Assembly: GCA_949286415.1 (NCBI GenBank)
Contig: CASEBV010000013.1
Location: 1-47,874, forward strand
Origin: an uncultured Bacteroidales bacterium
GTDB taxonomy: Bacteria; Bacteroidota; Bacteroidia; Bacteroidales; UBA932
Direction: 5' to 3'
Length of the DNA stretch: 47,874 nt
Part shown: positions 32,863-41,896 of the stretch, piece after piece
Numbering within the stretch: the stretch's first letter is position 1
Layout of the letters: each line of letters starts with the position of its first letter
Program-made: the position numbers and the translations under genes
Notes under the pieces: model-generated
What the model was told of the DNA's origin: nothing
Databases searched by the model: none
What the model saw: only the letters and a program-made list of their open reading frames with translations

Positions 32863-34515
32863 TTATCTGTCAATGTCAGGTACCACATAGTCGAGTGTGC
32901 CTCCGATCGCGATGAGGTCGGCAATCTTCGCATTCCTTGATATGGTGTCGATGCATGAGACGAGAGGCAGTCCGGTCGAGCGGAATTTCACCCTGTACGG
33001 GAATTTGTCCCCCCGGCTTTCGATGAACACCCCGAATTCCCCTCGGCTGCCCTCTACGGCAGTGTACCAGCTTCCCTCAGGCAGCTTTATGACTGGCTTC
33101 ACCTTCATCTGCCATTCGCCCTCAGGGATATTGTCGATGAGCTGTTCAATGATGTTGAGGCTCTGCTCTATCTCCTTGACCCTCACCATGTACCTGTCGA
33201 AGCAGTCGCCAGAGTTGAAAGTGATTTCCTCGAAGTCCACCTTGTCGTACATTGCATACGGATGTCTCTTGCGCACGTCGCAGGCCCAGCCTGAAGCCCT
33301 TCCCGAACCTCCTGTGGCTCCGAAAGAGATGGCATCTTCCCGGGACAGGATTCCCGTGCCCGTGAGCCTTTTGCGGACAATGACATTGTCGGTGAAAATC
33401 TCCTGATATTCACGCATCTTCGGCCTCATGTACCTTATGAATTCCTTTGTCTTCTTCACGAAGTCCGGATGAATGTCGGCCTGTACGCCTCCGATGGTGT
33501 TATAGGTCTGGATGAGTCGGCCTCCGGTGGTCTGCTCCAGTATGTCCAGCACTTTCTCCCTGTCCCTGAACCCGAGGAAGAATACCTCGAGAGCCCCCAT
33601 GTCCTGGGAAAGGCAGGCGATGAACAGCAGGTGGGAGTCGATTCTCTGGAGCTCGTCCATGATGGTGCGTATGCATTTGATTCTGTCCGACACCTCCAGC
33701 CCCATGGCCTTCTCTATGCAGGCGCAGAGGGCATGTCTGTTCTGCATTGCCCCGAGATAGTCGAGCCTGTCGGTCAGGGCGAGAGTCTGGGGATAGGTGA
33801 GCGACTCGCAGAGCTTCTCGATGCCCCTGTGTATGTATCCGCTGTGGACATCGATTTTCTTGATGGTCTCTCCTTCGAGGGACACTCTGAAACGGAGCAC
33901 CCCGTGGGTGGCAGGATGCTGCGGGCCGATGTTAATCACATATTCCTGGTCTTCGAAAAGAGGATGCCTCCTGAGGATGTAGCCTCCGTCAGGAGTCATT
34001 TCATAGCTCGGCGCCTCGTCCTCGTTGCCCTCGTTCTCCATGTTCAGCGGGTTGAGGGACATGTCGTAGTCTTTCCTGAGCGGATGGCCCTTCCAGTCGT
34101 CCCTGAGGAAAAGCCGGCGGAGGTCAGGATGGCCGACGAATCTGATGCCGAAGAAGTCGTATGCCTCCCTTTCGTTGAAATTGGCCCCTTTCCAGAGGTC
34201 GTGTACGGACGGCAGGCTTGCATTGTCCCTGTCCGCATCAGCGGTCGAGAGGACAACATTCTCTCCTGTCACGGTGTTTTCGAGATGGTATACGCATCCG
34301 AGCCCTTCTTCGCCCCAGTCCATGCCTGTGAGGCTGCGGAGGAAGTCAAAGCCTTCTTCGTTCCTCAGTTTTTCGGCGAGCGTCCTGAAAGAGGAGACAG
34401 GGACTCTGAACATCCCGTCCCCGGCATCAGACCACACTGCCGACGGCTCCATTGCCGCTATTCTTTCTTTTATGTCAAGCTTGTTCTCCATGTCAATATT
34501 GCTTGTAGTTCTCAT
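32863..34515 (-). CDS. nuoCD: NADH-quinone oxidoreductase fused subunit C/D
   Basis: A 550-residue fusion. The N-terminal NuoC (30-kDa) domain, about 10-165, has ERKxDExxGxxFxGHP-like sequence as [24 protein letters not shown]. The NuoD (49-kDa) domain, about 180-550, shows [44 protein letters not shown], and the C-terminal DxVVPDIDR-type end. The quinone-site His/Tyr region (GPQHPATHG) is intact. The fusion is normal in Bacteroidetes. Start ATG 34515 overlaps the nuoB stop (ATGA). Confidence 0.96.
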   Translation of the reverse strand: MRTTSNIDMENKLDIKERIAAMEPSAVWSDAGDGMFRVPVSSFRTLAEKLRNEEGFDFLRSLTGMDWGEEGLGCVYHLENTVTGENVVLSTADADRDNASLPSVHDLWKGANFNEREAYDFFGIRFVGHPDLRRLFLRDDWKGHPLRKDYDMSLNPLNMENEGNEDEAPSYEMTPDGGYILRRHPLFEDQEYVINIGPQHPATHGVLRFRVSLEGETIKKIDVHSGYIHRGIEKLCESLTYPQTLALTDRLDYLGAMQNRHALCACIEKAMGLEVSDRIKCIRTIMDELQRIDSHLLFIACLSQDMGALEVFFLGFRDREKVLDILEQTTGGRLIQTYNTIGGVQADIHPDFVKKTKEFIRYMRPKMREYQEIFTDNVIVRKRLTGTGILSREDAISFGATGGSGRASGWACDVRKRHPYAMYDKVDFEEITFNSGDCFDRYMVRVKEIEQSLNIIEQLIDNIPEGEWQMKVKPVIKLPEGSWYTAVEGSRGEFGVFIESRGDKFPYRVKFRSTGLPLVSCIDTISRNAKIADLIAIGGTLDYVVPDIDR

Positions 34516-35162
34516 GCAAGTCCGGATTCGTCATAATCCCTGCAGTCTTCTGCCCTGTTGGTGTCTTCCCTCATCAACTTTTCATACTCTTTCTCGCTGA
34601 TGCCCTTGTTGATTCCTCCGAGGAATCTCTGTGCCTTCACCTTGCGCTGCAGCTGCATCAGTCCGTAGAGCATGGCTTCAGGCCTCGGGGGACAGCCCGG
34701 GATGTAGACATCCACCGGTATGATTTTGTCCACTCCGTTGACCACATGGTATGATTTCTTGAACGGCCCTCCGCTTATGGCACAGCCTCCGGTGGCAATG
34801 ACATATTTCGGGTCTGCCATCTGGTCATAGAGCCTCTTGAGCACAGGAGCCATCTTGTTGGTGATTGTTCCTGCGACCATGATGAAGTCTGCCTGACGGG
34901 GGGAAGACCTTGCCACCTCGAACCCGAACCTTGCAAAGTCATATCTTGCGGCTCCGATTGCCATGAATTCGATGCCGCAGCAGCTTGTGGCGAATGTCAG
35001 AGGCCAGAGGCTGTTGCTGCGGCCCCATTCAATCACATCGTCAAGGCAGCCGACAATGACATTGGTGCCGTTGTCCCTGAGCTCCTTGAGCATCTGCTCA
35101 ATGTATTCATTGTCGTTGAAATCCTCATATTTCATCGACTTTATGCTGACATTTCTTTTCAT
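34512..35162 (-). CDS. nuoB: NADH-quinone oxidoreductase subunit B
   Basis: A 216-residue subunit holding the last Fe-S cluster N2, with ligands Cys61-Cys62 (SCCGIEFMA), Cys127 (GGCAISGG) and Cys157 (PGCPPRPEA). It has an N-terminal extension of about 30 residues and a C-terminal extension of about 40 polar residues relative to the E. coli core. Confidence 0.96.
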   Translation of the reverse strand: MKRNVSIKSMKYEDFNDNEYIEQMLKELRDNGTNVIVGCLDDVIEWGRSNSLWPLTFATSCCGIEFMAIGAARYDFARFGFEVARSSPRQADFIMVAGTITNKMAPVLKRLYDQMADPKYVIATGGCAISGGPFKKSYHVVNGVDKIIPVDVYIPGCPPRPEAMLYGLMQLQRKVKAQRFLGGINKGISEKEYEKLMREDTNRAEDCRDYDESGLA

Positions 35163-35174
35163 TTTCCGAAAATT

Positions 35175-35525
35175 TTATTTCCATTCAAGGGCACCTTTCC
35201 TCCATGCGTAGGCCAGTCCGAGGACGAGGACAAGCAGGAAGAACAGCACGCTCACCAGACCGTATATCCCGAGGTCCTGGACGACAACCGCCCACGCGAA
35301 GAGGAATACGGTCTCTACATCGAACATCAGGAACAGGATGGCAAAGAGGTAGTACCCCACCTTGAACTGCATCCATGACTTGCCCCTGGTCGGGATCCCG
35401 CATTCATAAGGCTCGCCCTTCTGCGGATTGTAAGAGCGCGGGGCGATGGCCTTTGCTATGCCCACCGCTGCCGCCACCATTATGACGGCAATCAGAATAA
35501 CAACAATCAATAATATGAAGTTCAT
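35175..35525 (-). CDS. nuoA: NADH-quinone oxidoreductase subunit A
   Basis: A 116-residue, three-helix membrane subunit: MNFILLIVVILIAVIMV; PYECGIPTRGKSWMQFKVGYYLFAILFLMFDVE; WRKGALEWK at the end. The conserved ECG and FDVE motifs are present. Start at 35525 is chosen at the first membrane helix; the frame is open 27 codons further upstream without family sequence. I see no TAnnTTTG box in the 122 nt between it and the upstream small gene, so the operon may be transcribed through that gene. Confidence 0.94.
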   Translation of the reverse strand: MNFILLIVVILIAVIMVAAAVGIAKAIAPRSYNPQKGEPYECGIPTRGKSWMQFKVGYYLFAILFLMFDVETVFLFAWAVVVQDLGIYGLVSVLFFLLVLVLGLAYAWRKGALEWK

Positions 35526-35647
35526 GTCTGTTATTTTGTTTTCTGTAATTGATGTATCATATTTGAAAAGTGCGCATTTGCCCCGTGAATGCGGGGGCAG
35601 CTGCACTGCGGCAAAAGACGGCGACGGATGGAAATGGTCCGGATGAC

Positions 35648-36052
35648 CTAGATGAGGATTCTTTCCAGTGCGAAGACGAAATAATCCGCCTGACGGACAA
35701 AGATATCCGAGACGGCATACTGTATTTCAGGCTCCTGTGCGGAAACCTTTATATGCCTTGAAGGGCTGCTGAATGCCGTACGCCCGTTGCCTGAGCAGCG
35801 GAAGTCCGGCTGGGCGGAAGTGCCCGATGCAGATGACATTGAAGTGATTTCCATGCTGGCCTCTGAAACAGGGATGAAAGCCTGCACTGAGACCGGGACG
35901 GAGCAGAGCAATTCCGCAGCAGTCCTGGATTCAGTCATGGCCTCGTTGTCAGCAGCCTTTGTCGGACACTCCGGACCGAAAGCAAGACACAGGATAATGC
36001 CGCCAAGAATGACGGCCAGAATCTTCTTTATATGACAGAATGTCTCCTGCAT
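35648..36052 (-). CDS. Small secreted hypothetical protein upstream of the nuo operon
   Basis: A 134-residue protein beginning MQETFCHIKKILAVILGGIILCL, a good signal peptide (basic n-region, 14-residue hydrophobic core), with a likely cleavage after PTKAA. The mature part is Ser/Thr/Ala-rich without recognisable domain. A minus-strand TAAATTTG box (36083-36076) precedes the ATG by 24 nt. The support is a signal peptide plus a promoter; the absence of known homology keeps confidence moderate. It shares direction with nuoA, whose start is 122 nt downstream. Confidence 0.5.
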   Translation of the reverse strand: MQETFCHIKKILAVILGGIILCLAFGPECPTKAADNEAMTESRTAAELLCSVPVSVQAFIPVSEASMEITSMSSASGTSAQPDFRCSGNGRTAFSSPSRHIKVSAQEPEIQYAVSDIFVRQADYFVFALERILI

Positions 36053-36075
36053 CGCTTTTTTTATGAAAAACGGCG

Positions 36076-36122
36076 CAAATTTACACAAAAAATGAAAAAT
36101 GCGTAAAAAATCTCTATATTTG
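36076..36122. promoter_or_regulatory. Divergent promoter boxes: secreted small gene and riboflavin operon
   Basis: Minus-strand TAAATTTG at 36083-36076 and plus-strand TATATTTG at 36115-36122. The plus box gives a start near 36129, just before the FMN riboswitch. No clear -33 TTG on either side. Confidence 0.5.
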
Positions 36123-36137
36123 CACCCGATACATGAA

Positions 36138-36256
36138 ATCTCTCAGGGCAGGGTGAAATTCCCTACCGGCGGTGAAAGCCCGCGACTCCCTGGATGACAG
36201 GGACTGAACCGGTGAAATTCCGGTGCCGACGGTACAGTCCGGATGGAAGAGGGATG
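36138..36256 (+). promoter_or_regulatory. FMN riboswitch (RFN element)
   Basis: The conserved RFN core is clear: CAGGGCAGGGTGAAATTCCC, TACCGGCGGTGAAAGCCCGCGA, then paired arms around CCGGTGAAATTCCGG, and the closing GACGGTACAGTCCGGATGG followed by GAAGAG. (These are quoted in pieces; the element runs through them in order.) FMN binding to this leader represses riboflavin synthesis genes. It lies between the promoter and ribD. Confidence 0.96.
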
Positions 36257-36292
36257 TTGTCCGGCAGTCCTGCCGTGCATTTTGCCGCCGTT

Positions 36293-36328
36293 GCCCTGAG
36301 TACATTCTGTACCCGGGCTTTATTTTTT
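36293..36328 (+). terminator. Riboswitch expression-platform terminator
   Basis: GCCCTGAGTAC (36293-36303), loop ATTCT, GTACCCGGGC (36309-36318), then TTTATTTTTT. One internal mismatch and one bulge. It lies 22 nt before ribD and is the expected FMN-dependent transcription terminator. Confidence 0.85.
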
Positions 36329-36350
36329 CCGGCTTTATTGTAGTTTGGCA

Positions 36351-37556
36351 ATGTGGACTGACGAAGACATCAGATATATGAAAGAGGCCCTCGCCCTTGC
36401 GGAGAGGGGAGCAGGGCATGTGTCGCCGAACCCCATGGTCGGGGCGGTGATAGTAAAGGACGGCAGGATTATCTCCCGGGGGTGGCACAAGGCATTCGGC
36501 GGCCTGCATGCCGAGACGGATGCCCTCGCTTCCTGCAGTGAGAGTCCTGAAGGGGCGACGATGTATGTGACTCTGGAGCCATGCTGCCATTACGGCAAGC
36601 AGCCTCCGTGCACTTCAGCCATCATCAGGGCCGGAATCTCCAGGGTGGCCGTTGCAATGGCCGACCCCAATCCTCTCGTCGCCGGGAAAGGCATTTCCAT
36701 TCTCAGGGAGCATGGCATCAGCGTGCAGACGGGGCTTCTGGAAAAGGAGGCTTCGGTTCTCAACAGGATTTTCATCAGATACATCACTGAACACAGGCCC
36801 TGGGTCATTATGAAGAGTGCAATGACCCTCGACGGGAAGATTGCGGCTGCATCGGGTGATTCAAAATGGGTGAGTTCCTCGGCATCAAGGCGGTTTGTTC
36901 ATGAACTCCGGGGAAAGTGCACAGGTATTCTCGCCGGCATCGGTACCGTACTCGCCGATGATCCCATGCTCAACTGCCGTGCGGAGGGCTATGGCCAGCC
37001 TGTGAGGATTATCGTGGATTCACATGCATCTCTTCCTCTTGATTCCGCGATTGTCAGGACTGCCGGAGAATACAGGACGGTCCTCGCCTATACTGAACCT
37101 GCATCTGCCCCCGTCTCAATATCTGAATCTGTTTCAGCATCTGCGCCTTCCGGAGCCTGCCATCAACGGCTTGAAGCACTCCGCAATGCCGGGGTAGAAC
37201 TACTCGGGTGCACCGCGGATGCCGGCGGCAGAGTGGATTTCCGCGACCTTTTCAAGAAACTGGGCGAGGCGGGGATAGATTCGGTACTTGCCGAAGGAGG
37301 GGCTGAAGTCAACTGGAGCCTTGTCAGGGACGGACTTGCAGATGAGTTCTATTTCTTCATCGCCCCGAAAATCATCGGCGGCCGTACTGCGAAAGGCCCT
37401 GTCGGGGGAGACGGCTTCCCCCTGATGTCCGATGCCCTGCAGCTCAGCATAGACTCAGTGACAAACAGTGGAGATGATTTGCTGATACACGCCTATAATT
37501 CCGATTACAGGCGTGCGGTGCCCCACGGAAGAATTGATTTGACTGACAAAAATTGA
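36351..37556 (+). CDS. ribD: Bifunctional riboflavin biosynthesis deaminase/reductase RibD
   Basis: A 401-residue enzyme. The N-terminal zinc deaminase domain has His53-Ala-Glu55 and PCCHYGKQPPC (Cys78, Cys87). The C-terminal NADPH reductase domain (about 150-395) has MKSAMTLDGKIA, GIGTVLADDPMLNCR and VLAEGGAEVNWSL. It carries out the second and third steps from the GTP cyclohydrolase II product. A Ser/Ala-rich insert near 250-270 lies between reductase segments. ATG 36351 is chosen over the TTG two codons upstream. Confidence 0.96.
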   Translation: MWTDEDIRYMKEALALAERGAGHVSPNPMVGAVIVKDGRIISRGWHKAFGGLHAETDALASCSESPEGATMYVTLEPCCHYGKQPPCTSAIIRAGISRVAVAMADPNPLVAGKGISILREHGISVQTGLLEKEASVLNRIFIRYITEHRPWVIMKSAMTLDGKIAAASGDSKWVSSSASRRFVHELRGKCTGILAGIGTVLADDPMLNCRAEGYGQPVRIIVDSHASLPLDSAIVRTAGEYRTVLAYTEPASAPVSISESVSASAPSGACHQRLEALRNAGVELLGCTADAGGRVDFRDLFKKLGEAGIDSVLAEGGAEVNWSLVRDGLADEFYFFIAPKIIGGRTAKGPVGGDGFPLMSDALQLSIDSVTNSGDDLLIHAYNSDYRRAVPHGRIDLTDKN

Positions 37557-37562
37557 CTGGAA

Positions 37563-38222
37563 ATGTTTACAGGAATCATAGAAGAAACCGGAACAGTCCT
37601 TTCCGTGCGGGGAGGCAGGGTGGGAGCCGTCCTTGACATCGCGGCCTCAAAAGTCCTTGAAGACACTGGGGCGGGGGACAGCATAGCAGTCAACGGAGTC
37701 TGTCTGACCGTGACTCCCGGACACGGGCATTTTACGGCAGATGTGATGCCGGAGTCTCTGCGCCGGACTTCCCTCGGAAGTCTGGCTGCCGGGTCAAAAG
37801 TCAATCTGGAACGGGCGATGCAGTGCGGTGGCCGCTTCGGAGGCCACATCGTGTCCGGTCATGTGGACGCATGCGGGCGTGTGGAGCGCATAGAGCATGA
37901 AGGGATAGCATTGCTGATGACGGTGTCGGTCCCGGCAGCCGTCATGAAATACATTGCCATAAAAGGGTCGGTCACCCTCGACGGAGTATCCCTCACAGTC
38001 GCTGATGCAAGAGATAATGCTTTCACCGTGTCGCTCATCCCCCATACTCTCGGCTCCACGACTCTCGGACTCCTCCGCACAGGCAGCCCGGTAAATGTCG
38101 AGGCCGACATGCTTGCCCGCTATCTGGAGCGGCTTCTCGGAGCCGGGGACGGGCATCCGGATTCCCGCGGCTCCCAAGGAAGCGGGCTGACGGAGGACTT
38201 TCTGAAGGAAAACGGCTTTTAA
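37563..38222 (+). CDS. ribE: Riboflavin synthase, alpha chain
   Basis: A 219-residue protein with the internal duplication typical of the trimeric enzyme: MFTGIIEETGTV starts repeat one, and GHIVSGHVDACGRVE starts repeat two near residue 98. The active-site N-terminal MFTGI and the SLTV / CLTV pairs (NGVCLTV, DGVSLTV) are present. It dismutates two 6,7-dimethyl-8-ribityllumazine to riboflavin. The C-terminus is extended by about 20 polar residues. 6 nt after ribD. Confidence 0.95.
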   Translation: MFTGIIEETGTVLSVRGGRVGAVLDIAASKVLEDTGAGDSIAVNGVCLTVTPGHGHFTADVMPESLRRTSLGSLAAGSKVNLERAMQCGGRFGGHIVSGHVDACGRVERIEHEGIALLMTVSVPAAVMKYIAIKGSVTLDGVSLTVADARDNAFTVSLIPHTLGSTTLGLLRTGSPVNVEADMLARYLERLLGAGDGHPDSRGSQGSGLTEDFLKENGF

Positions 38223-38275
38223 GATGCAGATAATAGATTTGAAAGTTATAGATAATTGATTTTAAAACATATAGA

Positions 38276-39502
38276 ATGGAAGACAATAAGAAATTCAATA
38301 CTATTGAAGAGGCGGCTGAGGACCTTCGTCGGGGCAAAATCATAGTTGTCGTCGATTCCCCTGACAGGGAAAACGAAGGCGACCTGATATGCGCTGCGAG
38401 ATTTGCCTCGCCGGAGAATGTGAATTTCATGGCCACATACGGCAAAGGCCTGATATGCATGCCTATGAGCGATGAGATGACCCGCAGGCTCGGTCTTCCT
38501 CAGATGGTGGCCCGCAATACGGACAATCATTGCACGGCATTCACGGAATCCATTGACCATGTGTCCACTTCGACGGGGATTTCCGCTTTTGAAAGGTCAG
38601 TCACGGCCCTCAAGTCCGTGGAGCCTGGGGCACGGCCGGAAGATTTCCGCCGTCCGGGGCACATGTTCCCTCTGAGGGCCAGACCATGGGGCGTGCTTGA
38701 ACGCGACGGCCATACGGAGGCAACTGTTGACCTCATGCGTATTGCCGGTCTGGAGGAATGCGGACTGTGCTGTGAAATCATGCGTCCGGACGGAGACATG
38801 ATGCGCACCTCTGAGCTCATTGCCTTTGCCGGAGAGCACGGCATGAAAATCATAACTGTCGAGGACCTGATATCATACCGCAGGCATCATGAGAAATGGG
38901 TGGAGCGGGTGACAGACGCACCCCTGCCGACAAAATACGGGAATTTCCGCATTCTCGGATATGTCAACAGAGTGACAGGCGAGCATCATGTAGCCCTGGT
39001 AAAGGGAGATGTCTCCGGAGATGAACCGGTGCTGTGCAGAATGCATTCGGAATGTCTTACAGGTGATGTTCTGGGCTCCCTGAGATGCGACTGCGGGGAA
39101 CAGCTGGCCGAAGCATTGAGGAGGATTGAGAAAGCAGGAAGGGGAGTGCTGCTCTATCTCAGGCAGGAAGGCCGGGGAATAGGTCTGATCAACAAGCTCC
39201 GGGCATACGAGCTTCAGGACAGGGGAATGGACACGGTCGAGGCCAATATTGCCCTCGGCTTCAAGCCCGACCTCAGGGAATATGACACAGGCGCGGCGAT
39301 GCTTGCCGACCTCGGAGTGAAGAAGCTCATCCTCATGACCAACAATCCGTTGAAAATAAATGGACTTGACCATTATGGAATAGAGGTTTCCGGCCGGGAG
39401 CCCATAGAAATGACATGCAATGAGAAAAATGCCGCATATCTCTATACCAAATACAAGAAGATGGGGCACATGCTGCATTTCAGCGAGACGGACGGAAGGT
39501 AA
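38276..39502 (+). CDS. ribBA: Bifunctional DHBP synthase / GTP cyclohydrolase II
   Basis: A 408-residue fusion. The N-terminal 3,4-dihydroxy-2-butanone 4-phosphate synthase domain (1-205) has [11 protein letters not shown] and [13 protein letters not shown]. The C-terminal GTP cyclohydrolase II domain (about 210-405) has the zinc ligands in [18 protein letters not shown] and [14 protein letters not shown]. It starts both branches of the pathway. The 53-nt gap after ribE is A/T-rich and shows no promoter box. Confidence 0.96.
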   Translation: MEDNKKFNTIEEAAEDLRRGKIIVVVDSPDRENEGDLICAARFASPENVNFMATYGKGLICMPMSDEMTRRLGLPQMVARNTDNHCTAFTESIDHVSTSTGISAFERSVTALKSVEPGARPEDFRRPGHMFPLRARPWGVLERDGHTEATVDLMRIAGLEECGLCCEIMRPDGDMMRTSELIAFAGEHGMKIITVEDLISYRRHHEKWVERVTDAPLPTKYGNFRILGYVNRVTGEHHVALVKGDVSGDEPVLCRMHSECLTGDVLGSLRCDCGEQLAEALRRIEKAGRGVLLYLRQEGRGIGLINKLRAYELQDRGMDTVEANIALGFKPDLREYDTGAAMLADLGVKKLILMTNNPLKINGLDHYGIEVSGREPIEMTCNEKNAAYLYTKYKKMGHMLHFSETDGR

Positions 39503-39552
39503 TTCGGCGGTCTGACAGAAAATTATTCAATCCCAATACAATTGATTCAGCA

Positions 39553-40017
39553 ATGAAAGTTATAGAAGGCAATCTTTCCGCGGCAGGACAGAAGATAGGC
39601 ATAGTCGCCGCGCGTTTCAATGAATTCATTACTTCAAAGCTCCTTTCAGGAGCAGAGGATTCTTTTCTCCGCCACGGTGGAGACGGAGAAAATCTGGATG
39701 TCCTCTGGGTGCCGGGGGCGTTTGAAATACCTTTTGCCGCGAAGAAAATGGCTGTTTCCGGCAGATATGATGCAATCGTGTGTCTCGGCGCAGTCATAAG
39801 AGGAGCTACCCCTCATTTTGATATGGTTGCATCCGAAGCCACAAAAGGCATTGCCCATGTCGGCCTCGAATGCAACATTCCTGTCATTTTCGGGGTGCTG
39901 ACAACTGACTCGATCGAACAGGCTGTTGAAAGGGCTGGCACCAAGGCCGGCAACAAGGGCTTCGATGCCATGACCACAGCCATAGAAATGGTCAATGTAG
40001 CAAAGAAATTCGTCTGA
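39553..40017 (+). CDS. ribH: 6,7-dimethyl-8-ribityllumazine synthase
   Basis: A 154-residue lumazine synthase. [62 protein letters not shown] (catalytic His in TPHFD) and [21 protein letters not shown] are all typical. It condenses the RibBA and RibD products. Fourth and last gene of the riboswitch-led operon. Confidence 0.97.
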   Translation: MKVIEGNLSAAGQKIGIVAARFNEFITSKLLSGAEDSFLRHGGDGENLDVLWVPGAFEIPFAAKKMAVSGRYDAIVCLGAVIRGATPHFDMVASEATKGIAHVGLECNIPVIFGVLTTDSIEQAVERAGTKAGNKGFDAMTTAIEMVNVAKKFV

Positions 40018-40035
40018 ACAGACTGTCGGCGACAA

Positions 40036-40686
40036 TCAGATGAATCTTATCTTGGATTCGTCCCTCGGTTTGGCCGCAGGAGTCTCATCCGGATACCCGA
40101 ATGCTATGCAGTACAGCAGCCTGTAGCCTTCCGAAAATCCGAGCTTCTCAAGATATTCCGCAGCAGCCGGATTCTCGTTCATGAATCTGACAGGACCGCC
40201 GAGGCAGCATGAGCCGATGCCCATCGACCAGGCGGAGAGCATCATGTTCCCGCCGAGAAGGCCGCAGTCAACCTGAGAGAAATCATAGGACGGGTCATTT
40301 GCCACGAACACCACAGTCGGGGCATTCCTGAACATGTTCACGAATGAAGGGTCTTCCCCGGCCTTAGGATAGGCCTTGAGGTATTCCTCTGTGATGCCGC
40401 TGATGTATTCGGGATTGTCCACGACACGGATTTCCCATGACTGCCTGTTCTGCCCGTTCGGGGCATTGATGCCGCATCTGAGTATTGTCTGCATGGTGTC
40501 TCTGCCGACAGGCTGCGCCTTGTACTTGCGTATGCTCCGGCGTGTCATGATGTTGTCAATGACTGTCTCTGATACTGTTGCCTTGTCTGCCGTACATGAG
40601 CCGTCTGTACCCCTCCCGCAGCATCCAGGGAGCATCATGCCCAGTGCAAGGAAGACGGCCGCCGCTGATTTTGTGATTCTTTTCAT
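40036..40686 (-). CDS. Nitroreductase-family protein with lipoprotein signal
   Basis: A 216-residue protein. The nitroreductase FMN fold is indicated by MTRRSIRKYKAQPV (near 47-60), INAPNGQNRQSWEIRVV and LLGGNMMLSAWSMGIGSCCLGGPV. Unusually, the N-terminus MKRITKSAAAVFLALGMMLPGCCG is a lipoprotein signal with lipobox LPGC (Cys22), predicting a lipid-anchored protein outside the cytoplasm. Family members are mostly cytoplasmic NAD(P)H-dependent flavoproteins. It lies 18 nt from the ribH stop in convergent direction. Substrate unknown. Confidence 0.85.
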   Translation of the reverse strand: MKRITKSAAAVFLALGMMLPGCCGRGTDGSCTADKATVSETVIDNIMTRRSIRKYKAQPVGRDTMQTILRCGINAPNGQNRQSWEIRVVDNPEYISGITEEYLKAYPKAGEDPSFVNMFRNAPTVVFVANDPSYDFSQVDCGLLGGNMMLSAWSMGIGSCCLGGPVRFMNENPAAAEYLEKLGFSEGYRLLYCIAFGYPDETPAAKPRDESKIRFI

Positions 40687-40693
40687 GATGGAT

Positions 40694-40783
40694 GGTTGAT
40701 GATAATTATTGATGGTTTATTATAGATGATTGCCGGTTTATGGTTGATGACAATTATAGATAAATGATAAATTGATGACAATT
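40694..40783. repeat. A/T-rich spacer with three near-copies of a TTGATGAYAATT motif
   Basis: GGTTGATGATAATTAT (40694-40709), GGTTGATGACAATTAT (40742-40757) and TTGATGACAATT (40772-40783), in the 101-nt gap upstream of the nitroreductase gene. No promoter box seen on the minus strand. May be degenerate spacer sequence; similar A/T-rich text is at 38223-38275. Confidence 0.35.
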
Positions 40784-40787
40784 GAGT

Positions 40788-41720
40788 TTATATGGAGCTG
40801 CCGATGAATTCCAGAATGTCTGACCAGACCCTTTCCTTCCCGGTCTCATTCAGAATTTCGTGTCTCATGCCCGGATACAATATGCTTCTGACATCGGTGT
40901 AGCCGGCCTCTTTCATGGCATTGACCGCTTCCTGGAATTTTTCATGGCTTATGAGACACGGGTCTTCTTCTCCTGAAATGAACAGAACCGGCATTCCGGG
41001 ATTCTCGGGATGCCAGTCCTTTGTCCGGTAGGCGTCCTGCATCAGGGAGAACAGATTGATGAATCCGTCGTTCGTGAACTGGAAATTGCACAGAGGGTCG
41101 GCTTCGTAGTTTCTTATTATTTCAGGGTCGGAACAAATCCATGCATGAGGCGAAGATTCTCCTTTGAACTTTCGGTTGAAGGCACCGAACGCGAGGTGTT
41201 GAATCAGTTCAGGCCTGTGCCGTTTGCCGAAAAAGAGTGTGTGGACTCTGGCAAGGAATTTTGCAAGACCTGCTCCTCCGTTCCTCGAAGGGCAGCCGCA
41301 TACGATGAGCCCGCAGATGCTGCCGTCGTATCTTTTGGAGTAGGAACGCACTGCCATTGAACCCATGCTGTGACCGAAAAGCACGACCGGCAGTCCAGGG
41401 AATTCATTCTTTGCCTTGTCCGTGACGGTCTTGATGTCATCTATCATCGCCATATATCCGCCTTCGTAGAAATATCCGAGGTCTCGGGTGGATTTTACTG
41501 ATTCCCCGTGTCCCCTGTGGTCGTGTATGATGCTTGCGATACCGTTGTCTGCAAGAAATTCCATGAACGGCACATACCTTTCCTTGTGCTCGCACATCCC
41601 GTGGACAAGCTGGACCACTGCCTTTGGTCCTTCTGTGGCGGGGCGGCATGTCAGAATGCTGACCGCAAGGCCGTCGGCCCGTGAGACTATGGTGTCTTTC
41701 CGTATATTATGTCTGTCCAT
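40788..41720 (-). CDS. Alpha/beta hydrolase (monoglyceride lipase-like, Hydrolase_4)
   Basis: A 310-residue protein. Oxyanion region VVQLVHGMCEHKERY, then HDHRGHGES, nucleophile elbow GHSMGSM (Ser near 125), acid residue in LFISGEEDPCL and a final His in YPGMRHEIL. These match the serine aminopeptidase S33/monoacylglycerol lipase group. No signal peptide. ATG 41720 fits the start of the fold; the frame opens 19 codons earlier, over the palindrome and promoter. Confidence 0.9.
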   Translation of the reverse strand: MDRHNIRKDTIVSRADGLAVSILTCRPATEGPKAVVQLVHGMCEHKERYVPFMEFLADNGIASIIHDHRGHGESVKSTRDLGYFYEGGYMAMIDDIKTVTDKAKNEFPGLPVVLFGHSMGSMAVRSYSKRYDGSICGLIVCGCPSRNGGAGLAKFLARVHTLFFGKRHRPELIQHLAFGAFNRKFKGESSPHAWICSDPEIIRNYEADPLCNFQFTNDGFINLFSLMQDAYRTKDWHPENPGMPVLFISGEEDPCLISHEKFQEAVNAMKEAGYTDVRSILYPGMRHEILNETGKERVWSDILEFIGSSI

Positions 41721-41738
41721 AATGTCCTGACATATTTT

Positions 41739-41758
41739 AAAGTTGTTTAAACAACTTT
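41739..41758. promoter_or_regulatory. 20-bp perfect palindrome upstream of the lipase-like gene
   Basis: AAAGTTGTTT and its exact reverse complement meet with no spacer. It lies 18 bp upstream of the hydrolase ATG and about 17 bp downstream of the minus-strand TATCTTTG box at 41782-41775, so within the predicted 5' leader. The form suits a dimeric repressor site or an RNA hairpin. Confidence 0.55.
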
Positions 41759-41774
41759 TTAATCCGAAACATTC

Positions 41775-41836
41775 CAAAGATACAATAAAAATAAATATGT
41801 TGCGCCCGGAGGTTCATACGAAAAGGCTTATATTTG
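41775..41836. promoter_or_regulatory. Divergent promoter boxes: hydrolase and DnaQ-like exonuclease
   Basis: Minus-strand TATCTTTG (41782-41775) toward the hydrolase and plus-strand TATATTTG (41829-41836) toward the exonuclease gene at 41897. Predicted leaders are about 48 nt and 54 nt. Confidence 0.5.
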
Positions 41837-41896
41837 CATCCGTAAAGGAAAGAAGACAAGACAAGTCCGCGCAAGGACAGAGTAAATTTCAAGAAA

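Noticed and set aside
33469..34536. 355-codon open frame on the plus strand
   Set aside because: Antisense to nuoCD, whose reading frame is certain.
35575..35604. CCCCG/CGGGG stem upstream of nuoA as a terminator
   Set aside because: The stem TGCCCC/GGGGGCA is short and no T-run follows on either strand.
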